Shown: positions 26,101 through 35,731 of the stretch, piece after piece
How the letters are laid out: every line of letters begins with the position of its first letter
How positions within the stretch are numbered: position 1 is the stretch's first letter
Assembly (NCBI GenBank): GCA_029964075.1
Contig: CM057134.1
Location: 21,988,905-22,052,904, forward strand
DNA from: Patiria pectinifera
Taxonomy: Eukaryota > Echinodermata > Asteroidea > Valvatida > Asterinidae
Direction of reading: 5' to 3'
DNA: 64,000 nucleotides
Notes under the pieces: model-generated
Database searches by the model: none
Told to the model about the DNA's origin: nothing
What the model saw: only the letters and a program-made list of their open reading frames with translations
Program-made: the position numbers and the translations under genes

Positions 26101-29100
26101 AGAACCATCCGCCTGGATATCAGAAATGGAACTGAATGCTTGCTGCATCCGCGAAGACGCTTGACTGCCTTGAATGCGGCCGGAGATTAAAGTGCCGCAG
26201 GCCAGCTTCGGCCTCAGATACAAGGGAGTCGTACCAAGCATCTAGGTCTTTCTTTCTCTTTGGCCTTGTATATCCCCGCCAGACAGCAACTCTTGGCATG
26301 GTTGCAGCTCAGACGGGCAGCTCGTTTCTGCTCAATGATGTCAAGGGTCCCTGCGGTGATCCATGAACAACACTTAGAACGACATGTAGCCTAGGTACAG
26401 CAGCCTCAGTGGCACCGAAAACTGCATCACGGAAAGAGACCCACGAGTCTTCAACAGAGTCAGGCAGTTCTCTAGGAGAATCAAAGTGGTTCCGAACCTC
26501 AACTGAGTAGTTTTAGGCCACCAGAGGGTCTGTTAGAAAAAGATGGTGGTGTGGGCGGCGTTTGCGCAAAGTCTTCTTGGTGAAGGGGTTGATACAAAAT
26601 TGTGCTACAACAAGTCGGTGGCCTGTGTACTGTTGGCAGGAGCTTCGGCACCACGGTAAACCCGGTAAGACTTCAGACAGCTACGGTCGCTGACAAGTAT
26701 ATGGTCAAGTTATTTAACTGTGCAACCGTCATTCAATAGCCAGGTGAGTCTGTGAATGAGTTTCCGCTTGAAGTAAAAGCCTGAAATTGCTAGCCGGTGA
26801 ACAAGACAGAAAGATACAATGCGAATGGAGTTGTCATTTACAGTACCATAACCGTAATTGCCGACGACATCTTCAAAGCCCGTCCTCTCAGCTCAGAGCC
26901 CAAGACTGCATTGAAGTCGCCGATTGCCAATTGGGATGGAACAGAGGAGACACAAGCGGAAAGTTCACGATAAAAGGAGTCCTTGTCTGAAGCGCAGGCA
27001 ACCTCAGTGGGAGCATACACAGCAACAATGGTACTGGCTCCATGCTGGTGCTTGAGTCTGACAGTCAGCAGACGGTCAGATATGGCTTGCCATGAATAGG
27101 AGAGGCTAATGTTGAGACTTCAGTGGAAATAGAGCTGCTCAATTCTCCATACCACCCAGCACTTTTCATTTAACCCCCAAAACCTCAGACATAAATGAAG
27201 CAAGATACAAGGTATTCCTGAGTTTGAGTGGTAGTAATGAGAAGGAACCCCTCGTCAGGATACAGATAAACTGTGCCTTTCTTCCACCAAGCAGCAAGAC
27301 ACTTGGAAATCATATCATGGAAGAGGGCTGACCAGGCTGATCCATCATCCAACTGGTGGGGCAAGTCCCCCAGACTACGGCTGGAAGTTAATTAAAACAG
27401 CTTTGAACCAGACTTTTAGAAGACGTGTAATGCACTGGTGACAGAACAAGTACAACAGGGCCATTAAACATGTAGGACACAATGACCCTGCAAGTCGCAT
27501 ATTATAGGTATACATATACACATAATCTGCACTGAAATACCATAAGTCACAATTTACCTACAGGTTTTATGGTTAAGTAAACAGTTTATACACTAAAACT
27601 GTTGTCAATGTAATATTTGACCAAAATATCTGCTACAGACATCCCTGTTATGGTTATGTCGTGTACAATTTTTGAGATTTCGTCAAAAAATAAGGTTTTT
27701 TTGGTAATAATATCGCGAATTAAGATGATACATGATAAACTACTCATCTCCAGACACTACAATGGTAGTCATCGTATAGATTGACCATGAAAACATAGGT
27801 GTAGAGACCACATTTGCGTTATTACCATGTATAGTTTTTGAGATATTGTCAAAAAAGGGATTTCCGGTAATGGCGGCTCTTTATTACGTCATTTCGGACC
27901 TTAGGCCACGCCCTAGACCCGGCAGCAATGCATTTTTGTGATGTCCCCATGATACCCTTTCACACTATGAGGTCGACTGCTTTGGCGCTTTTCCCATGAA
28001 TAAATGTTCTGGGCTCCTGGTCTAAATTGTCATCTTTCATATTCACAAATACAAAACTGGAAACTTTAAATTCCTTTTTTCTCAGTATTTTACTTTTTTG
28101 ACATGTCGACAAATACAAACTTTAAACAGCCATAACTTGTCAACAGAAGATACGATTGAAGTGCAACAAACAGTATGTTATTCTCTTTCCTGATATTTGC
28201 AAACTCTAAATTCAACCTCTTCCCACTTCTGCCTCATTTTGCCACAAACGTGAACTTCTAACTGTGGTATTTCAAAAGGAAGATGATGCACACTATTTCA
28301 AAGCATAATTCCACAAATTTCGCCTCAGTGGAGTCAAGAAGCAAACTGTCGAGTCTGTGTTTTGGTTACAAAATATTCTACAATCAAACAAGTATTGACA
28401 TTTGGTTACTTCTGATCAACTGTCAAAGTATTCACGATTGCATATTAGTGATTGGTAGTGGATTGTGGCTTGCTGGCGCTGCATGCCATTTGTTTCACAG
28501 TAGTGCATCCTAACATGACTTACTTTGATTCACTATAACTAGCATATTACAAATCTGGAAGGCCAAGTTAAAGATTTCCCATCCTTCATCATATCAGCCA
28601 TGGAAATGTGGATTACGTGAAAGGGCAACACATGGATCATGCCCAATGCTAATTACAAGCAGGCTTAAAAGTTCATCATAGTCTTTCATCAACATGTAGA
28701 CAAATCTCACCTGAAACCAGAGTAACTGGTCCCTGTATGGCAGACAGATTCTGCTTGGTGAAACTCTTGACCAAGCATCGAATCAGGGTGCTTTTGCCAA
28801 CCTTGGGTGGCCCAACGACTGCAATCACAATAGGAGGTGGCTCCAGGGGAGTGCGGTCTACCACTGGGATATGATGCTTCTTGGTCTTGATATCTAAGGT
28901 CCTGAACAAAACCAACAAGATCATTAATAAAGTCTGAACAAATAATTCAAAGTCACTCATCTTAATGCTTGATTTAGCAACATGCTGTGGCCACTTCATG
29001 TATCGGTATGTACCTATTTGTTGGTGCTATCAGTTGCACAAGAAACGAATGCGTCTTTTTTTCTTTTATGCAGCTTGTATCACAATAATGTACTAATATG

Positions 29101-30086
29101 TATGTATGCCAATTTGTGGTCATGGTGGTGGGACCAATGCTGTGTGCCTACAGTACAACATACTCTGGTTATATATCTACAGAGATTGTGAGTATTTCTG
29201 GGTTTGACCCCACTCTCCCCCCAAATGCAATTATTCAAGTTGTGGTGTGTCTGTATTGGATTGATGCAGGATTGATCATCCACACCAGTATTGCTACTTT
29301 ACTCTTTATCATGCATGATGTTCAAATGCTGTTATAGAAACAAAAGGGCCTGTGATTTGTTAAATGTTGGACTAGGGCGGATCCAGGAAACAAATGTCTG
29401 GAGGTATGTACATGTATAAGGGTTAATGGAGTTTATTGGAATTCCCATGGTTTTTCGATACTAATGATGTAATGTGAGGGCAGTTTCAATGATAAGTTTG
29501 ATACCATACTTGAGGCCATGAGAACCACACCATTACAACTCTCACTCTCAGAAGTCTAACAATTAACATTGACTATTAACCCTTGCAGATCCTTAAAAAG
29601 TCCACCATGGAAGCCTGGTCACTACTGCTTTACATGGGGCTCAATGCCCAGCGGAAGTTACAGTGAAAAGAATATTCCACTGGGTTCTTTCCCAATGGAT
29701 GACTTGGTAGGATACATGCACATTCCAAGCACAAGTGCTTAGGGAGTTGATATTCATGGCTGTAAGGATTTGTGGGGTTTTATGGTGTCCACTGGAATTA
29801 TCAGAGTGACCATTACTGATGATGTATTAGGTTTAGTGTCAGCCAAACATGACATGTACAGGACAATGGCAGTATGGTTTGCTGGGTTTTGATGGAATGG
29901 GATAGAAGCATGATACCTCCTGACACTTTGTGCCCTCTTGTTGACTGAATTGATGGCAAATGCTCGAGGGTTCCTCTCCCGCGCTGTCTGTTCCTGCTCA
30001 TGTTTGTTCTTCTCTTTCTTCTTCTTAGCTTTAGGGCCGGACTGGACCTTACGATGTGGCTTGTGATCTGCCTTCTCTGAATCCAT
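2185..30086 (-). CDS. BMS1: BMS1 ribosome biogenesis GTPase, 21 exons, 3' end missing
   Basis: BMS1 is a nucleolar GTPase of the small-subunit processome that brings Rcl1 to pre-rRNA for 18S maturation (family knowledge). Exons in transcript order: 29917-30086, 28711-28901, 23628-23707, 22114-22302, 21471-21613, 19672-19793, 18887-19086, 18202-18453, 16719-16844, 15392-16097, 14118-14219, 13347-13522, 12740-12821, 11154-11446, 10108-10194, 8688-8789, 7488-7668, 6674-6732, 6268-6390, 3184-3331, 2185-2360. All junctions are GT-AG and the phases join into 1236 codons without a stop. The start ATG has a good context (GCCATGG). The G domain shows GPPKVGKST at residues 87-95 and THLD at 182-185. 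Residues about 450-725 are an acidic, low-complexity stretch; about 845-1236 carry the conserved C-terminal region. Roughly 120-130 basic residues expected after VYK are absent. An acceptor-like TTTCAG before 30115 hints at a 5'-UTR intron. Confidence 0.95.
2788..4194. repeat. Right arm of the large inverted duplication
   Basis: Mirror copy of 1-1407. It carries BMS1 exon 20 (3184-3331) in the orientation of the rest of the gene, so this arm is the one in correct gene context. A (CA)n run follows the exon acceptor at about 3335-3350, and the family A hairpin is at 3646-3753. The unique spacer 1908-2787 between arm and gap holds BMS1 exon 21. Confidence 0.93.
4201..4657. mobile_element. TTAA-flanked miniature transposon
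   Basis: The ends are inverted repeats: TTAAAGGTAGCGTCCATCAT on the left and its near complement, ending CAGTCCATCATTTGC when reversed, on the right. Both ends sit on TTAA, the target duplication of piggyBac- and Kolobok-type elements. About 450 bases lie between, with no transposase. It begins seven bases after the known end of the inverted duplication, in the BMS1 intron between exons 19 and 20. Confidence 0.6.
4837..4942. repeat. Tandem pair of units with a CGCTTGAAAGCG hairpin
   Basis: Two head-to-tail copies of about 58 bases start at 4837 and 4895. Each opens with a 24-base hairpin, 10-base stem and TGAA loop, built on CTTTTCCGCT, followed by CATTGTTT and TTCTGATTTTTT. The second copy has one stem mismatch. 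Intronic and non-coding. Confidence 0.7.
5041..5960. repeat. Degenerate tandem repeat rich in TGACGTCA
   Basis: Two diverged units start near 5165 and 5735, each with GATTGGGTTGAAAC, then a G-rich GGTAGACCGGGATG-like stretch and a GAGGTGACGTCATC block. Nine exact TGACGTCA palindromes, the consensus CRE for CREB/ATF factors, fall between 5093 and 5820, often paired with ATCA spacing. It lies in a BMS1 intron. It is most likely part of a transposon; any regulatory effect is conjecture. Confidence 0.7.
7100..7140. repeat. Perfect short hairpin in BMS1 intron
   Basis: Fifteen-base arms TTCCTTACTTGGTAA and TTACCAAGTAAGGAA are separated by an 11-base loop. It may be the remnant of a foldback element; on its own it predicts only a stable stem in the intron RNA. 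Confidence 0.7.
7690..7870. repeat. Dispersed AAGTCA-rich foldback, family C copy 2
   Basis: Contains CAAGTCTAAACACCAGTCAAG on one side and TCACTTGACTTGAAGTCAGA on the other, around a core with AAAGGAATCTCTGCC that matches AAAGGAATGCC in the other copies. It starts just upstream (on the minus strand) of BMS1 exon 17. Confidence 0.5.
8151..8333. mobile_element. Short hAT-like foldback with G-tract arms
   Basis: The left end reads CAGGGGTGGGTCTAACTTTT and the right end, reversed, CAGTAGCGGATCTAGAGGGG; both then enter runs of G. CAGGGGCGGATCC-type ends are common in hAT miniature elements of marine invertebrates (family knowledge). No clear 8-bp duplication is seen, so the class is tentative. 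Confidence 0.4.
8888..9050 (+). mobile_element. tRNA-derived SINE
   Basis: The head from about 8888 to 8960 resembles a tRNA gene: AGTGGTTTAGATGTCTGC, then CTAGTAAACAGGAGGTCATG and the B box GGGTTCAAGTCCC at 8944-8956. Acceptor-stem pairing is poor and a tRNA-unrelated tail follows, so this is a SINE head and not a functional tRNA gene. It sits in the intron between BMS1 exons 15 and 16. Confidence 0.6.
9090..9950. mobile_element. Element with inverted ends of GGCCATTC type
   Basis: The left end has TAGGCCATTCAAAATATCAA and the right end, reversed, has CAGGCCATTCAAAAGTATCA, followed in both by AATTTCG and poly-A or poly-T. Between them lie CAGAC microsatellite repeats (about 9547-9565) and smaller inverted segments near 9250-9530. 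No transposase is readable. It shares the BMS1 exon 15-16 intron with the SINE. Confidence 0.45.
10527..11150. mobile_element. Mutator-like non-autonomous element on a BMS1 splice donor
   Basis: The terminal inverted repeats TAGCTTTTCGCCAAGGCCAT and TAGCCTTTCGCCAAGGCCAT (reversed right end) continue to about 29 bases. A perfect 9-bp duplication, TACCTGTGC, flanks the element at 10518-10526 and 11151-11159; nine bases is typical of Mutator-like elements. A second inverted pair (GTGGCGAAGCCACGAGG, near 10620 and 11045) lies inside. The duplicated target contains the donor of BMS1 exon 14, so the donor now exists on both sides of the element. No coding capacity. Confidence 0.85.
11447..12739. 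other. BMS1 intron 13, mostly unremarkable
   Basis: AT-rich sequence without a gene. The only signal is at about 12138-12215, where CAGTCGGCTCCCGTTATAGC resembles one end of a pogo/Tigger element; I did not find a matching second end. Confidence 0.5.
14754..15280. mobile_element. Compound foldback, family B copy 1
   Basis: The element opens with a hairpin (TATACAAATAATGAATGTTT near 14754 pairing with AAACATTCATTATTTG near 14906), whose centre is a second perfect hairpin at about 14812-14862. It then has a longer inverted pair, ACACCTGAATAAATCC near 14930 and GGATTTATTCAGGTGT near 15260. GTGCAATGGAAGTTCTATTC is repeated twice and then inverted near 15117-15185. A second copy is at 22739-23336. 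Ends TATACAA and TTGTATA would fit a TA target. Confidence 0.7.
16845..18201. other. BMS1 intron 8 with a decayed repeat, family D
   Basis: No gene seen. At about 17840-17975 there is GTTTTTCAGAAAGTGGAAAA, then CAAGTCCACA and TGGACATCTTTTGTTC, which recur in the same order at 61020-61165. The stretch 17400-17690 has GGGGAC and GTCCCC words typical of the same kind of foldback. Confidence 0.45.
19125..19280. repeat. Dispersed AAGTCA-rich foldback, family C copy 3
   Basis: Left AGTCTCAAGTCAAATCACAA and right GACTTGAGACTAGATTTGTG are near inverted repeats around a core with AAGGCATTCCTTTG. Located between BMS1 exons 6 and 7. Confidence 0.55.
19794..21470. other. BMS1 intron 5, no feature recognised
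   Basis: AT-rich intron of 1.7 kb with short open frames that lack splice context or recognisable composition. I see no repeat family shared with the rest of the window. Confidence 0.5.
21732..21896. repeat. 15-bp minisatellite, 11 copies
   Basis: Eleven copies of a unit with core ATTCCTCATG (consensus GTGCATTCCTCATGT), nearly identical; the last spacing is shortened by 4 bases. Because 15 is a multiple of 3 all frames stay open, which makes false reading frames on both strands. It lies in the short BMS1 intron between exons 4 and 5. Confidence 0.95.
22739..23336. mobile_element. Compound foldback, family B copy 2
   Basis: Same layout as 14754-15280: TATACAAATAATGAATGTTT hairpin first, then an inverted pair ending AAATCCTTGTCATTTGATTG (reversed right end, about 23290-23325). 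The middle differs, with GC-rich GCGCGC stretches near 23150-23180. It lies between BMS1 exons 3 and 4. Confidence 0.7.
24825..25079 (+). pseudogene. Fragment of a transposon-associated protein
   Basis: The 84-residue frame contains [20 protein letters not shown] followed by VKPLQRLEA. This recalls the G-x-H-A-x-x-G-x-D-x-T-x-x-F segment followed by a lysine-rich stretch seen in long invertebrate transposon-encoded proteins of unknown function (recalled pattern, not searched). It is a remnant inside the long-TIR element and lacks the rest of such a protein. Confidence 0.35.
25130..27420 (-). pseudogene. Decayed APE-type non-LTR retrotransposon (RTE-like LINE)
   Basis: Read on the minus strand, frames broken by stops and shifts give, in order: an endonuclease piece with YAPT and [14 protein letters not shown] (about 27020-26838), GHRLVVAQF (about 26620), [10 protein letters not shown] (about 26060), a reverse-transcriptase start [14 protein letters not shown] (about 25920-25865), then [15 protein letters not shown] (about 25520) and a tail with GLFGHVRRL and [13 protein letters not shown] (about 25380-25240). 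The catalytic core with the YADD box is missing between about 25860 and 25760, so it cannot be active. Confidence 0.8.
28026..28710. other. Remainder of BMS1 intron 2, nothing recognised
   Basis: AT-rich sequence between the long-TIR element and exon 2 without a repeat or frame I can name. Confidence 0.5.
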
Positions 30087-30182
30087 GGCTTGAAGTGCAG
30101 TACTAAATATTCTTTCTGAAAGTTATAAACATGGATAGAACAGATTTTAGTACCATGTAGCTAGGACGAAGTTTACCAGTAC

Positions 30183-30257
30183 ATCTAGACTGGTTCCCAG
30201 CCCCTCCACTGTCATTTGGAATGCAATTATATTTGTGGGACAGGAACCAGTCTAGAT
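30183..30257. repeat. Hairpin with CTAGACTGGTTCC ends, copy 1
   Basis: TCTAGACTGGTTCC and GGAACCAGTCTAGA are the ends of a 75-base foldback. A related hairpin, TAGTCTGGTTCC to GGAACCAGACTA, is at about 32640-32702. Both lie in the BMS1-PHC intergenic region. Confidence 0.6.
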
Positions 30258-30541
30258 ATTACCATCGCTAGGGACGTGCAGCACTGATTGCTTTCTGTCA
30301 TTCAAACAAACTAGGAAATAGATTTGTACATATAGCAAAAGATGGAAGTCCTAAAAAGAATGGGACACTGAGACAACCAAGTGTTCAAAAGCCTTATAAA
30401 TGGCTCTCAAAAACTGGACTTCCTCCGTACTGTGAGTCACTGAGCCACATAGTGAGGTGTGTTAGATTTCCTGCTAGAATTCACTTGCGTTCAGTGAATT
30501 TGAAATCTGAACTGTTTTTCCACTTGATATTTATTATGGAA

Positions 30542-30742
30542 GCAGGGATCAGAATAGCCAATCTCAGGGTGCCTTGATTATTTATGCCGAGTACGACATC
30601 CAACAGCTGTTGGGTCAATGGACTGTAATGTGTACACAGAATGTACTAGTGACCCGGTGGCTGTTACATGTCATACTCTCGTACTTAGATGTCATAGCAT
30701 AAATAATCGAAGCGCCCTGTCATTGGCTCTTCTGATCGCTGC
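30542..30742. mobile_element. 200-bp foldback element
   Basis: The arms GCAGGGATCAGAATAGCCAA and GCAGCGATCAGAAGAGCCAA (reversed right arm) continue through GATTATTTATGC, giving about 48 paired bases. No clear target duplication and no coding sequence. Confidence 0.6.
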
Positions 30743-31509
30743 ACGTGATTTTTCCCAGCATAGGATACAGCCATACTACCCAGGCACGGTGCGCTTCACA
30801 TGTGTACAACGTTAACGAAAAGAGATTGTTTTTGTCAGGGAACAGTTGTACACACCCACAGTTACACTGAAAAATACCTCTTTTTATCTGGTTCGACTGG
30901 ATCGTATTCTAATTTTGAGTGAATCCTTTGCTGCACAAATGGTGACAAAAGATAAATCCACTGTCTTACATGTAGGTGACTTTTTGCTTGTAATTTGAAC
31001 GAAAATGGCAAATACTGGCCAAAAAAAAAGAAAACCACGGTCTAACACATATGTGACCATTATTCGCACACTTAGTACTTTGATGTTTTTTTCCTGCATT
31101 AACTAAACCCTACACATCTCTCTTAAAGACTTTGTCAACATATTCCTTATAGTTCTCACATGAAAGTATACCCTCTGAGGTAAAAGATAAGCAAAACAAT
31201 TTGTCTTGTTTTCTGTTTCGAAAGTAGCGTCAGGATGCAACATTCTTTCCCCGTCTTGGTTTTTTAGTGTTTTCTGGTTGTCATCGTCATCGTCTTTTTT
31301 TTTACCCCTTAATTTCCCTGATAAATCAAAGCCCTGCCCTCTTTCCACAAAATTAAACCTGTTGATAATAAAGGTGCCATTACCAACTGTTCAGATGTGT
31401 CAAAAATTTCAGAATGTCACTTTTTGAGTGTCATTTACTTAGTCAGTTGTTTTGGTTTAGTCTTTCAACATGTTCAACCTTAAGTTATATAGCATTAGGA
31501 ACGGGGGTT

Positions 31510-31572
31510 CCTACTAAAATGCGTCAACAAGCGTCAACAAGCGTCAACGGTCGTCAACAAGCATCAACAAAC
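31510..31572. repeat. GCGTCAACA 9-10 bp direct repeats
   Basis: Four to five copies of GCGTCAACA-like words follow ACTAAAAT. The same word pattern, with ACTAAAAAGCGTCAACAC, forms the inverted termini of the element at 35083-35731, so this is probably one surviving end of a related element. Confidence 0.6.
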
Positions 31573-32267
31573 TTTGTATACGCTTTTGAACATTAAAGGG
31601 TCATTCCGTGCCAATTCAACGGGGCCATGGCACTATATGTCACAGATTTTGTTCAAACTTGGTGGAAAGGTTCTGTTAGTTGTTCTATAGATGAGGTCGA
31701 AAGCAAAAATTCAAATTGCTTTCAGTTGAGGTGTTACGGTAGCACAAAGATCAATGAACTTTGCCAAAAAAGGGGAAACTGACTGGCCCATAGAATAAAT
31801 CGCTGACTTTAAGGACCCATATCTTGAGATTGAAATTGATTTGGAAACTGAATTTGGATACATGGGTACAACTCATGTAGTAGAGCAGGAATATAGGGAA
31901 ATAATGCCCATCATGCCTCCCACCTTAATTTTAGGGGGGGGGGGGTCAAAAAAGATCCGTCATGATGCCTCACATGCATTTTTTTCAAATTTTGAAGGCA
32001 CCTAATTTTGGAACGTTGCATACATTTTTTTTATTTCAATTTTAATGTAATCTCTGACTACTACTATTGACATTTATGTGAAAGAAAGAACAATTTTAGC
32101 GACAATGTGTGTTATACGTGCATGTAGTTTTTGGACCAACATAAGGTAGAGAGACATACTGAGATACACATAAGCCAAAAAAAGAGTTCCATTTATGCTT
32201 CTGAGCTGAATTGGGGTCAGTCAAAATTGCCTGCACATGCTCGTTATAGAAGCTTATTTCACGCCTA

Positions 32268-32936
32268 CATACTCTATGTGTCCTTATCTATTGGTCGGGG
32301 GGGGGGGGGAGGGTCAGGAATTCCATATGTGATGCTGACCGACGTTAATCAGGAAAATAAACTCTAAAGCAACGTTAAACTTGTACGTGTTTGTAGACTC
32401 TTTTCATCAGTTTCTCATCACCGTACCGCGTCGTACGAAAGCGCACACGCTAGCGCCCTCCTTGGTTGGTTTTGGTGGGAACGTGCAGTGACGTCACTCC
32501 AGCCAACCAGAGTCATGAAAACACTCCACCAATGACCAAAGCCGAAACATGTTTCTGGTCACGGTCGCTAAAACATGCCCGGTCATTGGATAGGCGACCG
32601 CGCTTACAAGTTAGTGCGCATGCGTTTGAGGGTGGTTACTTAGTCTGGTTCCATTTAGACATGAGTGTCGGGAATAATTGTCAGGTCTGGGAACCAGACT
32701 AGTGGTTACTAAGCAAATCGTGCGTGCGCACTGCGCGTTCACGCTGCACGCCATGGACGTACGTCATGCATGTACGGCGGTGAGAAACTGATGAAAAGAG
32801 TCTACAACAACGTACAACTACAAGTTCAACGTTGCTTTAGAGTTTATTTTCCTGATTAAATTTAAGGTCGGTCAGCATCGCATATGGAATTCCTGAACCC
32901 AGCAGCCCAATAGATAAGGACACATAGAATACTACG
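32268..32936. mobile_element. Element with inverted ends of about 160 bp
   Basis: The left arm 32268-32428 and right arm 32780-32936 are inverted copies sharing CTATGTGTCCTTATCTATTG, GGAATTCCATATG, GATGCTGACCGAC, AATAAACTCTAAAGCAACGT and CTCTTTTCATCAGTTTCTCA. The 350-base centre is CpG-rich (near 32430-32770) and includes a nested hairpin at about 32640-32702. No transposase. Confidence 0.75.
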
Positions 32937-33074
32937 ACGTAAAAATTGGCTTCTCCAACAAGGAAAAAATATTGAAAATATTGGTCATAAATTTTTTCGC
33001 CCGGTTTTGAGCACTTCATATCCTGGACTCCCTCCGTAACGTAGGGAGGAAAGGGAGTCCACCTGGGCTACCGC

Positions 33075-33543
33075 TAGCCCCATAAATGTGGCCAATTTAC
33101 TGGACTACCTCCGTAAACATAGGCCACACATCCACATGTACAAAAACGTGTCGCACTTTGCCAAATTTTGATTTTCACATTTAGGCTTAGTTTGTAGGGG
33201 TTTTTTGCTTTAGAAGCATACTCACCCTCTTTATAGGCTAATCAGAAAGTGCTGCCTTTTTCAGATGTCTAATTTTTGTGAAATTTCATGTTGAAATTTT
33301 GATACGCAAACGTGTGCAAATGAATCTGGAAATTTCACAAAAAATAGACATCTGAAAAAGGCAGCACTTTCTGATTAGACTATAAAGAGGGTGAGTATGC
33401 TTCTAAAGCAAAAAAAAACCCTACAAACTAAGCCTAAATGTGAAAATCAAAATTTGGCAAAGTGCGTCACGTTTTTGATACATGTGGATGTGTGGCCTAT
33501 GTTTATGGAGGTAGTCCAGTAATTGGCCACATTTATGGGGCTA
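33075..33543. mobile_element. Near-perfect palindromic foldback, family P copy 1
   Basis: This 469-base element starts TAGCCCCATAAATGTGGCC and ends with the complement; its arms meet near 33308. It contains TTTGCTTTAGAAGCATACTC, GCTGCCTTTTTCAGATGTC and their complements. A second copy at 61658-62125 defines the ends exactly. The nine bases on either side here do not match, so the insertion has been rearranged, probably because it abuts the larger element at 33545. Confidence 0.85.
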
Positions 33544-33782
33544 GGTAGCCCGACTGCATCTGGCCGTACAGTACTATCGCAAGCTCTGTAGTACGGCCAG
33601 ATGCCCAATGCTTCCACAGAGACTGAATTTTTTTGGCCGCTGATGTAGCGATTTTGCTACAGATTTCGATCGAGATTATCTTTTCATCCAGGACACAAAT
33701 TTCCAAAGTTAAGGTTCTTAGTCGTAGAGCAACTCGTACCTTTTCGTAAAATCGTTCTTTGGTCTCAATATTTTCATCCATC

Positions 33783-34122
33783 TGGCCAAAAGACGACTTT
33801 CAGTTATTATCTTCCACAAATATCGTCCTGAAAATGCTCCCCCATGCGATTTCAAAATGGCGGCCGCGCTGTAATGTATGCATTATCGAGCGCGCTTGGG
33901 CAAGATCATGAATATGCATCATAGTTTATGACGTTTGTCGGACACTCGGAGCGGCTGGCCATACAAACACGAGGTCATGAATTAAATAATGCATATTCAT
34001 GATCTTGCCTGCCGCCATAATGCATACATTACAGCGCGGCCGCCATTTTGAAATCCATGGGGGAGCATTTTCGGGAAGATATTTGTGGAAGACGATGACT
34101 GAAAGTCGTCTTTTGGCCAGAT
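33783..34122. repeat. Palindrome with ATGGCGGCCGCGC arms
   Basis: Left arm (GGCCAAAAGACGACTTTCAG from about 33784, through AAAATGGCGGCCGCGCTGTA, to ATCATGAATATGCAT) pairs with the right arm ending CTGAAAGTCGTCTTTTGGCC at about 34121. The centre is near 33955. It is nested within the long-TIR element. Confidence 0.8.
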
Positions 34123-34149
34123 GGATGAAAATATGGTACAACTATAGAA

Positions 34150-34720
34150 TGCAGGGCCACTTCACTCTACATCCGCGCCTCCGTACGGCTGCGTGGAGGC
34201 GTGGAGCTGCAGTCGACCTACCTCCAAAAATCGTGGAGGCGTGGAGCCGCAGTCGATATCTCCGAGAATTGCGCCCTCTATCGATGCGCGTCTCTGCGGC
34301 TCCACAATTCCGCGCCTCCGCGACTCCAATGCCCCGCGTCTCCGCGACTCCGCGACTCCAGTGCCCCGTCGCCCTCCTCCCTTCCTTTGCGTGCCCATTT
34401 AAAATGGATATGGATGTTTCGTTCTTAAAAAAAATACCGCCGAGAATTGCGCCCTCTATCGGCGCGTATCTCTGCGACTCCGCGCCTCCGCGACTCCAGT
34501 GCCCCACGTCTCCGCGACTCCAGTGCCCCGTTGCCCTCCTCCCTTCCTTTGCGAGCCCATTTAAAATGGATATGGATGTTTCGTTCTCAAAAAAATACCG
34601 CCGAGAATTGCGTATCTCTGCGACTCCGCGACTCCGTGCCTCCGCGACTCCAGTTCCCCGCGTCACCGCGACTCCACGACTCCGTGCCCCGACACATTTA
34701 CAAGCGCGCCCTCCCTTCCT
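34150..34720. repeat. Tandem repeats with CTCCGCGACTCC core
   Basis: Many copies of CGCGACTCC and CCTCCGCGACTCCAGTGCC-like words are arranged in two to three larger units, each with CCCATTTAAAATGGATATGG and CCGCCGAGAATTGCG. The strong periodicity keeps several frames open on both strands. Confidence 0.8.
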
Positions 34721-35082
34721 TCATGAGAAGCTTAGAAGACAAGTGCATTTGCTCTACTTAGCACTTTTTGCAGGTTTGCATATTATTATATTGTCAACCT
34801 ATTACTCCTATCCTCACATCGCCAACCTCGATCCACGCCTCCAAGCAGAATAAAAAACCTTGCCCCGGCTTGGCCCTGCATTCTACATGTTCTACTTCTA
34901 GTTGCTCCGAAAATATTGAGACCAAAGAACGTTTTTTCGAAAAGGTATGAGTTGCTCTACGACTAAAAACCTTAACTTTGGAAATTTGTGTCCTGGATGA
35001 AAAGATAATCTCGATCGAAATCTGTAGCAAAATCGCTACATCAGCGGCCAAAAAAATTCAGTCTCTGTGGAAGCATTGGGCG

Positions 35083-35731
35083 GGTCGCACTAAAAAGCGT
35101 CAACACAGCGTCAACACATGACAGAAGCGTCAACACACCGTCAACACATCCAAAACACATTCTGAATTAACAGAAAAGGTATATAATTGTAAAGCATAGA
35201 ATAAAAGAGAATTTCCATTGGTTTGAGTTTCCATTTTGTTGTTAGAAATATAGTATTTTCACGCGAAAAAAATGACCCTTCACTTACACGGCCGTTGTCC
35301 ACCATTTTGACTTCGCACAAAGCTTGGACTACACCATTTCAAGTAGGGGTGTGCAAGTAATCGTGTCTTAAACAACAGAGGGCGTCTTGCTGCAGAGAGG
35401 GACACCAGTGCACTCTGATCTGTGAGGGACTGAGGTTTATTGTACAACGCTATCACCCTTTAGCATGATGGTATGGTCCGCGCTGCCACTGAGGCAACAT
35501 GGCAGCCGATCTCGGAGCGGCACGGAGAGCCAATTTTCTTGAACTGAAAATCGCAATTTTGAGACGTTTAACCTATTGATTTTGAGTCAAAATCTTGTTT
35601 CTGTCCATACCATATGGGTTACATACTGCTTTTGTCACTTTTAATGCATTTTGGATGTGTCGACGCTGTGTTGACGCCGTGTTGACGCTTTGGAGTGTGT
35701 TGACGCTGTGTTGACGCTTTTTAGTATGACC
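35083..35731. mobile_element. GCGTCAACAC-TIR element with 10-bp target duplication
   Basis: The ends are GGTCGCACTAAAAAGCGTCA and, reversed, GGTCATACTAAAAAGCGTCA, each followed by further CAACACAGCGT repeats. GCATTGGGCG occurs directly on both sides (35073-35082 and 35732-35741), and removing the insert restores the arm of the host element. Eight to eleven bases is the usual range for Mutator-like elements. No coding sequence. Confidence 0.8.

Larger units (their letters stand above)
24191..28025. mobile_element. Long-TIR DNA element of 3.8 kb with a nested LINE
   Basis: About 24200-24640 and 27580-28017 are inverted repeats of some 430 bases, starting with GGAGCCCAGAACATTTATTC on each side and staying alignable as far as the TGGTCAAATATTA word. 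Outer edges are blurred and I could not fix a target duplication. Inside are an (AAAC)n run (about 24683-24710), a short conserved-looking frame (24825-25079) and a decayed LINE on the minus strand (25130-27420). The whole block lies in the 5-kb BMS1 intron between exons 2 and 3. Confidence 0.75.
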
